Of a stretch of 64,000 nucleotides of DNA, positions 50,931 through 60,250 are shown one piece after another. Made by a program: the position numbers and the translations under genes. How positions within the stretch are numbered: position 1 is the first letter of the stretch; each line of letters opens with the position of its first letter. The stretch covers positions 4,340,001 to 4,404,000 of the forward strand of contig NZ_CP080417.1 in assembly GCF_019457535.1 (NCBI RefSeq), written 5' to 3'. Source of the stretch: Shewanella halotolerans. Its GTDB lineage: Bacteria; Pseudomonadota; Gammaproteobacteria; Enterobacterales; Shewanellaceae. The notes under the pieces are model-generated. The model was not told the DNA's origin and searched no databases. It worked only from the letters and a program-made list of their open reading frames with translations.

Positions 50931-52151
50931 TTAACCACTAATCATGTTGTTGAGTTCTAAGATCGGCTGCAGAATCGCCAGGACGATAAACAGCACCACG
51001 GCCGCCATGCTGACCACCAGCATGGGCTCGAACACCCCAAGGGCGATGTTGACGTTAGACTCAAATTCTCTGTCTTGGTTGTCCGCGGCGCGCTCAAGCA
51101 TCTGCTCCAGCTGACCACTCTTTTCACCCGAGGTGATCATATAGAGCATCATAGGGGGAAAAAGTTTAGTATTGGCGAGTGCCGCGCCTAGGCTAGTACC
51201 TTCACGTACCCTGGCCGTGGCCTCTTCGACCGCCGCCCGTACCCGGACATTCATCAAGACCTCGCTGGCGATACGCATTGCATCGAGCAGAGGCACCGAA
51301 CTGGCAGTAAGGATACTCAGGGTGCGTGCAAAACGCGCCGTATTCAAGCCCTTACTCACCCGGCCGACAACCGGCATCTTTAATATTGCGGTATCGAACT
51401 TCATCCTGTTAGCCGCGCTGCGCAGCAGCTGCTTGGCGCCCACCACCAGAGCGATGATGACGCCTATGACGATCAGGCCATAGTCGCGAACAAAATCCGA
51501 TGAGGCGATCAAAAACTGTGTGGTCCAGGGCAGTTCCTGACCCATATGTTCGAACTGACCCACCACCTGAGGCACCACGGCGGCCAGCAGGATGGCGATC
51601 ACGCTAATGGCAACCAGGGTCAAAACGATGGGATAGATCATCGCCTGGGTCATCTTGGTCTTTAACTGCTGACGACGCTCGGTATAGTCGGCGAGGCGGT
51701 TGAGCACCACCTCGAGATGGCCCGATTTCTCGCCCGAGGCAACCATGGCCCGGTAAAGATCGTCGAAGATATGGGGAAATTCGGCCATGGAATCGGCCAG
51801 GCTGTAACCCTCGACCACGCGAGAGCGCACCGCCATCACCATGCTGGCGAGACGATCCTTTTCACACTGCTGACCCACGGCCTTGAGGGCCTCTTCTACC
51901 GGCAGGCCGGCGGCCACCAGGGTGGCGATCTGACGGGTGATCAGCGCCAGCTCGGCGACCGAGATGCCACGCTTGAAGCTGAAACCGCCGCTCTTTGCCT
52001 TGGCTTCCTTCTCGACCACAGGGGTGATCTCCAGCGGCATCAGACGCAGCTCGCGCAGTTGTCCCCTGGCATGGCGAGCCGTATCGGCCTCGACAACCCC
52101 TTTCTGCTGTTTGCCCTGGGCGTTTAACGCCTTGTACTCAAATGCTGGCAT
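50931..52151 (-). CDS. gspF: Type II secretion inner-membrane protein GspF
   Basis: 406 residues with two GspF domains (about 70-195 and 275-395) and three membrane helices (about 170-190, 220-240, 375-397). It is the platform protein around which the pseudopilus grows. The start lies two bases after the gspE stop. Confidence 0.97.
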   Translation of the reverse strand: MPAFEYKALNAQGKQQKGVVEADTARHARGQLRELRLMPLEITPVVEKEAKAKSGGFSFKRGISVAELALITRQIATLVAAGLPVEEALKAVGQQCEKDRLASMVMAVRSRVVEGYSLADSMAEFPHIFDDLYRAMVASGEKSGHLEVVLNRLADYTERRQQLKTKMTQAMIYPIVLTLVAISVIAILLAAVVPQVVGQFEHMGQELPWTTQFLIASSDFVRDYGLIVIGVIIALVVGAKQLLRSAANRMKFDTAILKMPVVGRVSKGLNTARFARTLSILTASSVPLLDAMRIASEVLMNVRVRAAVEEATARVREGTSLGAALANTKLFPPMMLYMITSGEKSGQLEQMLERAADNQDREFESNVNIALGVFEPMLVVSMAAVVLFIVLAILQPILELNNMISG

Positions 52152-52153
52152 GG

Positions 52154-53725
52154 CTACTCCTCGCGAGTGACGCGCAGCACTTCTTCCAGCGTAGTCACCC
52201 CGGCGAGGACTTTGATCATGCCGTCATGGCGAATGCTAGGTACCGTCTTACGAATATGCTTCTCGATGGCCAGCTCGCCGCGACCCGTGTGGATCAGCTC
52301 GCGTACATAGTCGTCCACCAGCAGCAGCTCGTGGATACCGGTACGGCCACGGTAGCCATTGTGGCCACAGGCCGAACAGCCTGTTGCCCGGTAGATGGTG
52401 CGTGGATCGTCTTCGCTGATCCCCAAAAGCTCACGCTCACGCAAGTCCGGCGTGTGCTCTGTCTTACAACTAGGACACAGGGTACGGATCAGGCGCTGCG
52501 CCAGCACCCCGAGCAGACTCGAGGAGACCAGGAAAGGCTCGACGCCCATGTCCTGCAGACGCGTGATAGCGCCCGAGGCGGTATTGGTATGCAGGGTGGA
52601 GATCACCAAGTGACCCGTTAGCGAGGCCTGCACCGCGATCTGCGCAGTTTCCAGGTCACGGATCTCACCTATCATCACCACATCCGGATCTTGACGCAGT
52701 ATGGCCCTCAGACCACGGGCGAAGGTCATGTCGACCTTGGTATTGACCTGAGTCTGGCCTATGCCAGGCAGTTCATATTCAATCGGGTCTTCGACGGTCA
52801 GTATGTTAGTGTCGATGGAGTTGATCTCGGTCAGACCCGCATACAGGGTGGTACTCTTACCCGAGCCCGTAGGGCCTGTGACCAGGATGATGCCGTGGGG
52901 CTTGCGAATCAGCTCGTCGAACTGATGACGTATCTCATCTGTCATCCCCAGCTGTTTAAGATCTAGGTTGCCGGCATTCTTATCCAGCAGACGCAGCACC
53001 ACGCGCTCGCCGTGGCTGGAAGGCATGGTCGAAACACGCACGTCCACCGCACGACCTGCGATACGCAGCGAGATACGGCCATCCTGCGGCACCCGCTTCT
53101 CGGCGATATCCAGACGCGCCATTACCTTGATACGCGAGACTAGCAGCGAGGAGAGCTTACGATTGGGCTTGAGCACCTCTTTGAGCACGCCGTCGACGCG
53201 AAAACGCACCACCAGCTGCTTCTCGTAGGTCTCGATATGGATATCCGAGGCTTCCTCTTTGATCGCCTCGGACAGGAGCGCGTTGATCAGCTTGATGATA
53301 GGCGCATCATCGTCACCCTCTAGCAGATCTTCGGTCTGTGGCAGCTCCTCGGCCAGGGTAAACAGATCCATCTCGTTGCCGATATCTTCCATCAGCTGCT
53401 GCGCCTCGGAAGAGTTGGCCTGATAGACCTGAGTCAGCTTGGCCTCGAACACAGAGGGCTCCAGCTGTGCCAGCGCCAGCTCTTTTCCTGTGTAACGGCG
53501 CACCTCCAACATAGCGTCGATAGGCGTGTTGATTGTGTGGTACAGGGTTAATCCGGCTTCGTCGTCCTTCTCCAGCACCAACTCGAATCTGTGGGCGAAG
53601 GCAAAGGGCAGACGATCCCGGCTGCTTGAGTGAAATACCTCATCGGATTCGGCCTCCGAGGCTAGCCCGAGTTCACTCGTTACCTGGGCCAGTTCCTCGT
53701 TTTGCGTGGCTTGGATATCACTCAT
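52154..53725 (-). CDS. gspE: Type II secretion ATPase GspE
   Basis: 523 residues. Walker A GPTGSGKSTTLYA (about 285-297), Walker B region VMIGEIRDLETA (about 350-361), His box LHTN and a zinc motif CPSC...CSACG (about 415-455) are intact. It powers pseudopilus extension. The start overlaps gspD by 8 bp. Confidence 0.97.
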   Translation of the reverse strand: MSDIQATQNEELAQVTSELGLASEAESDEVFHSSSRDRLPFAFAHRFELVLEKDDEAGLTLYHTINTPIDAMLEVRRYTGKELALAQLEPSVFEAKLTQVYQANSSEAQQLMEDIGNEMDLFTLAEELPQTEDLLEGDDDAPIIKLINALLSEAIKEEASDIHIETYEKQLVVRFRVDGVLKEVLKPNRKLSSLLVSRIKVMARLDIAEKRVPQDGRISLRIAGRAVDVRVSTMPSSHGERVVLRLLDKNAGNLDLKQLGMTDEIRHQFDELIRKPHGIILVTGPTGSGKSTTLYAGLTEINSIDTNILTVEDPIEYELPGIGQTQVNTKVDMTFARGLRAILRQDPDVVMIGEIRDLETAQIAVQASLTGHLVISTLHTNTASGAITRLQDMGVEPFLVSSSLLGVLAQRLIRTLCPSCKTEHTPDLRERELLGISEDDPRTIYRATGCSACGHNGYRGRTGIHELLLVDDYVRELIHTGRGELAIEKHIRKTVPSIRHDGMIKVLAGVTTLEEVLRVTREE

Positions 53726-55841
53726 CTTGCTTATCTTGCTGCTTGTTTTCGTTGATCTGTTTCAGCGCAGGATCGGTTTCACGCATCTTGGTCTCTAACC
53801 CCTTGCGATCCTTATAACGCTGCAGTACTTCGTTAACTTCGGGCGGCAGGTACTCTTCCTGATTCCACTCTTCCAGGATAGGCACGCTGGTATTTGGCAT
53901 CAGGTTCACGCCACGCTCCTGCTGCTCGAGCTGCAGGGCACGGAAGTAGTTGTACTTACGACCGGCAATGCCTTCCATGGTCAGGCCATCACGTATGATG
54001 GTCGGCTTGATGAAGACCATAAGGTTTTTCTTCTTCTTGCCACTAGAAGAGGACTTAAACAGGTGACCTAAGATAGGGATATCGCCCAGGAAAGGCACCT
54101 TCTGCACGCTCTCCTGTACCTCTTCGTTGATCAGACCACCGAGCACCACGATCTGGCCTGAGTCGGCCATCACAGTAGTCGTCAGGCGACGGGTCGCGAA
54201 GGTCACGTCGACCCCTGTCTTACCGTTAATGCCCGAGACTTCCTGCTCTATGGTGAGCTTAACCGTTGTGCCTTCGTTGATCTGTGGCACGACTTTTAAC
54301 TTCACGCCCACTTCCTTACGCTCGACCGTCTGGAAGGGGTTGCTGTTACCATTACTGGAGTTTTGGCTACCTGTCAGTACAGGCACCTCATCACCGACTA
54401 TGAAGGAGGCTTCCTGGTTATCCAGGGTAGTGATAGAAGGCGTTGCCAACACGTTCGACTTGGTATCGCTCGACACCGCCTGGATCAGGGCGCCGAAGTC
54501 ACCCATGGCAACACCCCAGGCCATACCGTTCACCTTACCTAGGGCCTGGGCCAGCAGGGTGATGTCACCCTTCTTGTCTGGATTCTTGGTACAGGTCAGG
54601 TTATCACCCGAGCCGGTACATGTTTGAGTCGCTTTCTCGTCTTGCGCCGCCCAGATACCGGCACCGATCTCACCGATAGTAGGGCCTAAGTTATTAAATT
54701 GGGTACCGCCACCTGCCTCTGTAGCCCACTGGATACCGAAACCGACATCGTCACCCTCGGCGACCTCGACGATAATGGCCTCCACCAATACCTGCGCGCG
54801 GCGAATATCTAACTGGTTTATGACGCTCTCCAGGGTGCGCATCTGATCCGGCTCGGCGCTGATCACTAGGGCGTTGGTGTCTGGGTGGGCCATGATATTA
54901 ATTTCGTTGCGGCGCTTGCTGCGACCACCCTGGGCCTGACCGCCATCCTGATCTTTGGCCAGCTTCTCGGCAAAGCCGGTCAACACTTCCACTAAGTCTT
55001 CGGCCTTGGCGTAACGCAGGTAACGCACCTTGGTATTACCTGTGGTCGCCTGCTCGGCATCCAATTTCTTAATCAGGGTCACAACACGCTGACGACTCTT
55101 CTCGTCACCGCTGACGATCACGGCATTGGTACGCTCGTCGGCAACCACCTTAGGCGCCTGACCCGGTAGCTGTGACTGGTTGGCACTGGCGCGATACAGG
55201 GTGTCGATAATGCGCACCATCTCGCCGGCAGAGGCGTATTCCAGCGGCACAACCTGCACCTCGGTATCACCCTGCTTGTCGACGCGGCGAACAATTTCCA
55301 CCAACTTGTTCACCACGGCCGCACGGCCAGAGATCATCAATACGTTTGACGGGTCATAGTTGACCACGTTACCCCCACCTGCGTTATCGTTTAACTGACG
55401 CAGCAAGGGAGCAAGCTGTTTGGCCTCTGTGTTGTAGAGCGCGACGATTCGGGTCACCATCTCATCGCCAAGGCCTGGGGTGTTGTCGTCGGCAACGCGG
55501 ATCGCCGAGGTCTTGGCGTCTTTGTCCTTGATCACCTTGATGATGTTGTTGTCCATCTCGACAACAGCGTAGCCATAGACCTGCAACACGTTAAGGAAGA
55601 ATTGATAGTACTGCTCATCGTTAAGCAGATCGTAACTGCGTACGTTGATCTTGCCGCGTACGGTAGGGTCGACGATGATAGTCCGGTTCAGGTTCTTACC
55701 AACTATGTTGATAAATTCCTGAATGTCAGTGCCCTTGAAATTAGCCGCGTATTGTTCCGACCACGCCACTTGTGGCGCTAACAGCGAGGCGCCCATCACG
55801 ACGCTCGCGATAAGATTGCGGCGTATTTTCTTGTTGTTCAT
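53718..55841 (-). CDS. gspD: Type II secretion secretin GspD
   Basis: 707 residues. A signal peptide (about 1-29) precedes the N0 domain (FKGTDIQEFINIVGKNLN), N1-N3 domains and the secretin domain (about 380-640) with VPVLTGS and VPFLGDIPILGHLF, the secretin signature. A C-terminal S-domain-like tail (about 650-707) follows, though no pilotin gene is seen here. It forms the outer-membrane channel. Confidence 0.97.
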   Translation of the reverse strand: MNNKKIRRNLIASVVMGASLLAPQVAWSEQYAANFKGTDIQEFINIVGKNLNRTIIVDPTVRGKINVRSYDLLNDEQYYQFFLNVLQVYGYAVVEMDNNIIKVIKDKDAKTSAIRVADDNTPGLGDEMVTRIVALYNTEAKQLAPLLRQLNDNAGGGNVVNYDPSNVLMISGRAAVVNKLVEIVRRVDKQGDTEVQVVPLEYASAGEMVRIIDTLYRASANQSQLPGQAPKVVADERTNAVIVSGDEKSRQRVVTLIKKLDAEQATTGNTKVRYLRYAKAEDLVEVLTGFAEKLAKDQDGGQAQGGRSKRRNEINIMAHPDTNALVISAEPDQMRTLESVINQLDIRRAQVLVEAIIVEVAEGDDVGFGIQWATEAGGGTQFNNLGPTIGEIGAGIWAAQDEKATQTCTGSGDNLTCTKNPDKKGDITLLAQALGKVNGMAWGVAMGDFGALIQAVSSDTKSNVLATPSITTLDNQEASFIVGDEVPVLTGSQNSSNGNSNPFQTVERKEVGVKLKVVPQINEGTTVKLTIEQEVSGINGKTGVDVTFATRRLTTTVMADSGQIVVLGGLINEEVQESVQKVPFLGDIPILGHLFKSSSSGKKKKNLMVFIKPTIIRDGLTMEGIAGRKYNYFRALQLEQQERGVNLMPNTSVPILEEWNQEEYLPPEVNEVLQRYKDRKGLETKMRETDPALKQINENKQQDKQDE

Positions 55842-55863
55842 TAATGACTTCCCCTAACCCTTT

Positions 55864-56781
55864 TTATTGCGGCAAACTAAACATGATCTCAACCAGCTGA
55901 CCCTCTCTTTCAACCATCAGAGAAATTTCGGTCAATTCTGGCAACTGCGCCATCACTTCCAATGCTTGGCTCATATCAGTCAGATCATAGCCGTTCATTG
56001 ATTTTGCTAAATCGTTGGCCTTAAAGCCAGCCTGTTCAAATAATTGTCTGTCCTTGCCCGGATTCAGGCGATATCCCTGCAGCTCGCCGCCGACGTTGAC
56101 TGGTGAGATAGCAAGGTAATCGGTGATCTTGCTGGGGTCTTCCAGCAGGGCGTCGCGCGACTCTTCCAGCTCTCTGGAGACGGCGCTGTTGCTACGTTTG
56201 TCTATGGTGCGCACATCGCGAGAGGAACGTGCCTCTTGCAACTGGCTATTGGCTGCCCCCTGGGTCTCATACTTGAGGCCATCGAGCATCAGGGTCTCAT
56301 AGCGACCACTGTTGGAGATGATGATGCGATCGGCATACACCTCTTTAAGCGAGGCCGAGGTGCCCTTGATCTTATCGCCTAGGCTATAGGTGTTCTGGCT
56401 GCCGCCCGACTCGATCACCGCCAGCCCATGTTGCTCTGCGGTCGAGGCAACCACCCCGGTCAACTGAATCGACAGCGAGGTCTTAGGGGCATCGGTGATC
56501 TTCTCTTCCACCACGGGCTTGGGCTTATCCGAATTAGGATCTGCCTTACCGAAGAGGGCTAACGCTTGCAGCGTAGAGACATTCACCTGAGACGATGACT
56601 GACTGCTGGAGACAGGGGTCGCCTGCCATTTTTGTGGGGTTTCTGCGACGGGCACCAACTTCCATGTGATCTGCGCCAATAGATAGATAGCGATAATCAA
56701 ACCGAGCCAGAATACGGCCGAACTCAGAGGCTTCTGCGGTACGGCAGAGGCCTTAGATATTACTTTGTCTAATAAATCCAT
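55864..56781 (-). CDS. gspC: Type II secretion protein GspC
   Basis: 305 residues. One membrane helix (about 23-42), a homology-region domain (about 100-170) and a C-terminal PDZ-like domain (about 210-303) fit GspC, which bridges the inner platform and the GspD secretin. It is the first gene of the operon; promoter sequences must lie in 56782-57043, shared with the divergent hslR. Confidence 0.95.
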   Translation of the reverse strand: MDLLDKVISKASAVPQKPLSSAVFWLGLIIAIYLLAQITWKLVPVAETPQKWQATPVSSSQSSSQVNVSTLQALALFGKADPNSDKPKPVVEEKITDAPKTSLSIQLTGVVASTAEQHGLAVIESGGSQNTYSLGDKIKGTSASLKEVYADRIIISNSGRYETLMLDGLKYETQGAANSQLQEARSSRDVRTIDKRSNSAVSRELEESRDALLEDPSKITDYLAISPVNVGGELQGYRLNPGKDRQLFEQAGFKANDLAKSMNGYDLTDMSQALEVMAQLPELTEISLMVEREGQLVEIMFSLPQ

Positions 56782-57043
56782 ATTATTGTGGACCCTCTTT
56801 GCAGGCCTCTAATCTGATTATGATAATTTCCTAGCTGTGGCTCATGCTAACCTACACAGCTAATCGCAACAAGCCCATAACAGTCTCTTTATTGGCCTAT
56901 AGAGCCGATTTATGCTAACTTTACGCGCCGAAAAAGGGTGTGAGGTCTGTCGCTATCTCATCTGTTGGCTAACGACAAGTATGGACTATTTTTTCAGCCT
57001 GTGAGCTTGCACATCTTTATACACCTAAGGAGACCTGATCACC

Positions 57044-57436
57044 ATGACCTCAGAAAAAGAGCTTGGCGTTCGGCTCGACAAGTGGCTGTGGGCCGCCCGC
57101 TTCTACAAGACGCGTGCAATCGCCAAAGAGATGATCAACGGCGGTAAGGTGCACTACAATGGCCAGCGCACTAAGTCGAGTAAGCTGGCCGAAGTCGACG
57201 CCGTGATTAGATTACGACAAGGATATGACGAAAAAGAGATCGTCATAAAAAAATTATCCGAGCAGCGCCAGAAGGCGGTGGTCGCCCAAACCTTATATGA
57301 AGAGACGCCAGAAAGCATAGCCAAACGCGAGACCTATGCCGAGGCAAGACGCTTGAATGTGCTCAACAATCCCGCGCCGGATACCAAGCCAGACAAGAAA
57401 CAGCGTCGCCAACTAATACGCTTTAAAGAAAGCTAA
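57044..57436 (+). CDS. hslR: Heat-shock protein Hsp15 (HslR)
   Basis: 130 residues with an S4 RNA-binding domain (about 9-68, RLDKWLWAARFYKTRAIAKE) and a basic tail. Hsp15 binds free 50S subunits carrying nascent chains after heat stress and helps recycle them. It forms a unit with hslO 13 bp downstream. Confidence 0.93.
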   Translation: MTSEKELGVRLDKWLWAARFYKTRAIAKEMINGGKVHYNGQRTKSSKLAEVDAVIRLRQGYDEKEIVIKKLSEQRQKAVVAQTLYEETPESIAKRETYAEARRLNVLNNPAPDTKPDKKQRRQLIRFKES

Positions 57437-57449
57437 CTGTGAGACACAA

Positions 57450-58310
57450 ATGAGTAAAGATATCTTAAACCGTTACCTATTCGACAACGCCGATGTGCGC
57501 GGACAAATCGTACAGCTAGAGAAGAGCTATCAAGAGATCTTGTCGGCCCACACCTACCCTGAGGCCATTGCCCGTCTGCTGGGCGAACTGATGGCGGCCA
57601 CCTCTTTACTCACCGCCACACTGAAATTTGATGGCGACATCAGCGTCCAGGTACAGGGCAACGGCCCGGTATCCCTGGCGGTGATCAATGGCAACAACCT
57701 GCAGCAGCTGCGCGGTGTCGCGCGCTGGGAAGGCGAAGTCGCCAAAGAGGCCAGCCTGCAACAGCTGATGGGCCAGGGACACATGGTGATCACCCTGACG
57801 CCCAACAACGGCGAGCGTTATCAAGGCGTAGTGGCGCTGGAGAAGGAAACTCTGGCCGAATGCCTGGAGCAATACTTCCTGCAATCTGAGCAGCTGCCTA
57901 CCGCCATCCGCCTCTTTGCCAACGGCAAGCAGGCTGCCGGCATGTTGCTTCAGGTTCTACCGGGTGAGGACGAGCACAACGAAGAGTTCGAACATCTTGA
58001 GCAGCTGACCAGCACCATCAAGGCCGAAGAGCTATTCGAGCTGGAAGCCACAGAGGTGCTGCACCGTCTGTATCACCAGGAAGAGGTTCGCCTGTTCGAT
58101 CCTATCGAAGTCACCTTCTCCTGTACCTGCTCACGCGAGCGTAGCGGTCAGGCACTCAAGACGGTAGCCAAAGAGGAGCTGGACGCCATCCTGGCCGAAC
58201 AGGGCAAGATCGAGATGGGCTGCGAATACTGCAACAGCAGCTACAGCTTCGATTCTATCGATATCGAGGCGCTATTCAAAAACGCCCCCAAGGCCGATAC
58301 TCAGCAGTAA
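57450..58310 (+). CDS. hslO: Redox-regulated chaperone Hsp33 (HslO)
   Basis: 286 residues. The redox switch is visible near the C-terminus as CTC (about 227-229) and CEYC (about 260-263), which bind zinc when reduced; oxidation unfolds the linker and activates the holdase. It follows hslR and is ended by an intrinsic terminator. Cytosolic. Confidence 0.96.
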   Translation: MSKDILNRYLFDNADVRGQIVQLEKSYQEILSAHTYPEAIARLLGELMAATSLLTATLKFDGDISVQVQGNGPVSLAVINGNNLQQLRGVARWEGEVAKEASLQQLMGQGHMVITLTPNNGERYQGVVALEKETLAECLEQYFLQSEQLPTAIRLFANGKQAAGMLLQVLPGEDEHNEEFEHLEQLTSTIKAEELFELEATEVLHRLYHQEEVRLFDPIEVTFSCTCSRERSGQALKTVAKEELDAILAEQGKIEMGCEYCNSSYSFDSIDIEALFKNAPKADTQQ

Positions 58311-58336
58311 ATCATTGGCTTAAATTCATGATTAAT

Positions 58337-58367
58337 AGAGGATGCCTGTGCGCATCCTCTTTTTTTC
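58337..58367 (+). terminator. Intrinsic terminator after hslO
   Basis: Stem AGAGGATGC/GCATCCTCT (58337-58345 with 58352-58360) followed by seven T. It separates hslRO from pckA. Confidence 0.92.
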
Positions 58368-58500
58368 ACGATTTTCGCGATCTTCCTCACACATTCAATT
58401 CCGCTTAAGTTACAATCGGGCCTCTGCCTATCATGCAGATAAAACAAAAACAAGCTGGCACAGACCGGCCAACCCTACTCGAATGATGGAGACCTTACAG

Positions 58501-60042
58501 ATGGCGGATGGATCTAAGCAAACTCATAAAAATCCCTCTACGGCACAACTAGTTGAGTTTGCACTCGCACGCGGCGAAGGAGAGCTAACGGCGAATGGTG
58601 CATTAGTGGCAAAAACCGGCGAGCGTACCGGGCGTTCACCGAACGACCGCTTTATCGTGAAAGAAGCGAGCAGCGAAAATGATATCGATTGGGGTTCGGT
58701 TAACAAGCCGTTCGCCATGGATGCCTTTAACGCCCTCTGGGATCGCGTCGCAACCTACTTGGCCGACAAAGAAACTTTCGTTTCTGAGCTGGAGGTGGGT
58801 GCCGACCCTGAGCACTACCAACCCATTGAAGTTAAAACTGAAACCGCCTGGCATCAGCTCTTTGCCCGCAACCTGTTTATCGTGCCTGAGCAGTTTAACG
58901 TCGCCAACAAGCCTGTATGGCAGATCATGAACGCACCGGGTTTCGAGTGCGATCCTGCTCGCGATGGCACCAACTCAGACGCCACCGTCATCATCAACTT
59001 TGCCGATCGCAAGGTACTGCTGGCTGGCCTGAAGTACGCCGGCGAGATGAAAAAGTCTATGTTCTCTGTGCAGAACTTCCTGCTGCCTGCCAAAGGCGTG
59101 CTGCCAATGCACTGCTCGGCCAACGTCGGCAGCGAAGGCGACACTACCCTATTCTTCGGCCTGTCTGGCACGGGCAAGACCACCCTATCAGCAGATCCTA
59201 AGCGTTTCCTTATCGGCGACGACGAGCATGGCTGGGCACCGGGCGGCGTATTCAATATCGAAGGCGGCTGCTACGCCAAGTGTATCGATCTGAGTCAGAA
59301 GAACGAGCCGGTTATCTGGGACGCGATCCGTTTCGGTACCGTACTGGAAAACGTCACTCTGGACGAGCAACGCATCCCAGACTACAGCAACACAGAGCTG
59401 ACCGAGAACAGCCGCGCGGCCTACCCACTGGAGCACATCGCTCAGCGTAAGGAAGAGAACCGTGGCGCCGAGCCAAATGCCGTAGTCTTCCTGACCTGTG
59501 ATGTGTCTGGCGTGCTGCCACCTGTGTCTAAGCTCAGCAAAGAGCAGGCGGCCTACCACTTCCTCTCGGGTTACACGGCTAAGGTGGGTTCGACCGAGAT
59601 GGGCTCGACCTCTGCGATTCAGTCAACCTTCTCGACCTGTTTCGGTGCACCTTTCTTCCCACGTCCGGCTGGCGTCTACGCCGAGCTGCTGATGAAGCGT
59701 ATCGAGTCATTCGGTAGCCAGGTTTACCTGGTCAACACCGGCTGGACCGGCGGTCCACACGGCGTAGGTAAGCGTTTCGATATCCCAACGACCCGCGCCA
59801 TCGTCGATGCCATAGTAAGTGGCGAGCTAAAAGACGTGGAAACGGTTCACATCGACAAGCTGAACCTTGACGTGCCAGTAGCTGTGACTGGCGTCGATGC
59901 CAAGCTACTTAACCCGGTCAACACCTGGGCCGACAAGGCAGAGTACGACAAGTATGCTCAGCAGCTGGCCGAAGAGTTTGCCGCCAACTTCACTAAGTAC
60001 GACGTGTCTGACGCCATCAAACAGGCTGGCCCTAAGGCTTAA
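58501..60042 (+). CDS. pckA: Phosphoenolpyruvate carboxykinase (ATP)
   Basis: 513 residues, the usual length for Shewanella-type PckA. TGRSPNDRFIV (about 39-49), the P-loop GLSGTGKTTLS (about 219-229) and FLIGDDEHGW (about 236-245) are intact. It converts oxaloacetate to phosphoenolpyruvate with ATP, the entry to gluconeogenesis during growth on lactate or amino acids. The ATG at 58501 has GGAG nine bases upstream; the frame extends to 58342 through the hslO terminator and is not coding there. A UUCG-loop terminator follows. Confidence 0.97.
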   Translation: MADGSKQTHKNPSTAQLVEFALARGEGELTANGALVAKTGERTGRSPNDRFIVKEASSENDIDWGSVNKPFAMDAFNALWDRVATYLADKETFVSELEVGADPEHYQPIEVKTETAWHQLFARNLFIVPEQFNVANKPVWQIMNAPGFECDPARDGTNSDATVIINFADRKVLLAGLKYAGEMKKSMFSVQNFLLPAKGVLPMHCSANVGSEGDTTLFFGLSGTGKTTLSADPKRFLIGDDEHGWAPGGVFNIEGGCYAKCIDLSQKNEPVIWDAIRFGTVLENVTLDEQRIPDYSNTELTENSRAAYPLEHIAQRKEENRGAEPNAVVFLTCDVSGVLPPVSKLSKEQAAYHFLSGYTAKVGSTEMGSTSAIQSTFSTCFGAPFFPRPAGVYAELLMKRIESFGSQVYLVNTGWTGGPHGVGKRFDIPTTRAIVDAIVSGELKDVETVHIDKLNLDVPVAVTGVDAKLLNPVNTWADKAEYDKYAQQLAEEFAANFTKYDVSDAIKQAGPKA

Positions 60043-60066
60043 GCCCTGGGTCTGATGACAATATTT

Positions 60067-60092
60067 AAAATGGCCCTTCGGGGCCATTTTTT
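60067..60092 (+). terminator. Intrinsic terminator after pckA
   Basis: Stem AAAATGGCCC/GGGCCATTTT with a TTCG tetraloop, followed by T run. It is a textbook strong terminator. Confidence 0.93.
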
Positions 60093-60250
60093 ATTGCCTA
60101 ACCCTCAGTAAGTCCCGCCTTCCAACCTACCCGATCGGGTAATGGTAATTTAATCAAAGCCATAGATAATGTCCTTTCAGCCGTATTGGACCTCGGCTAA
60201 GTTGTCGTTGTCGGGTCCTTTTTATTGTTAATATTTGTAAGGACACAAAT

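Noticed and set aside
58342..58500. N-terminal extension of PckA
   Set aside because: It passes through the hslO terminator; the normal PckA start with a Shine-Dalgarno is at 58501.
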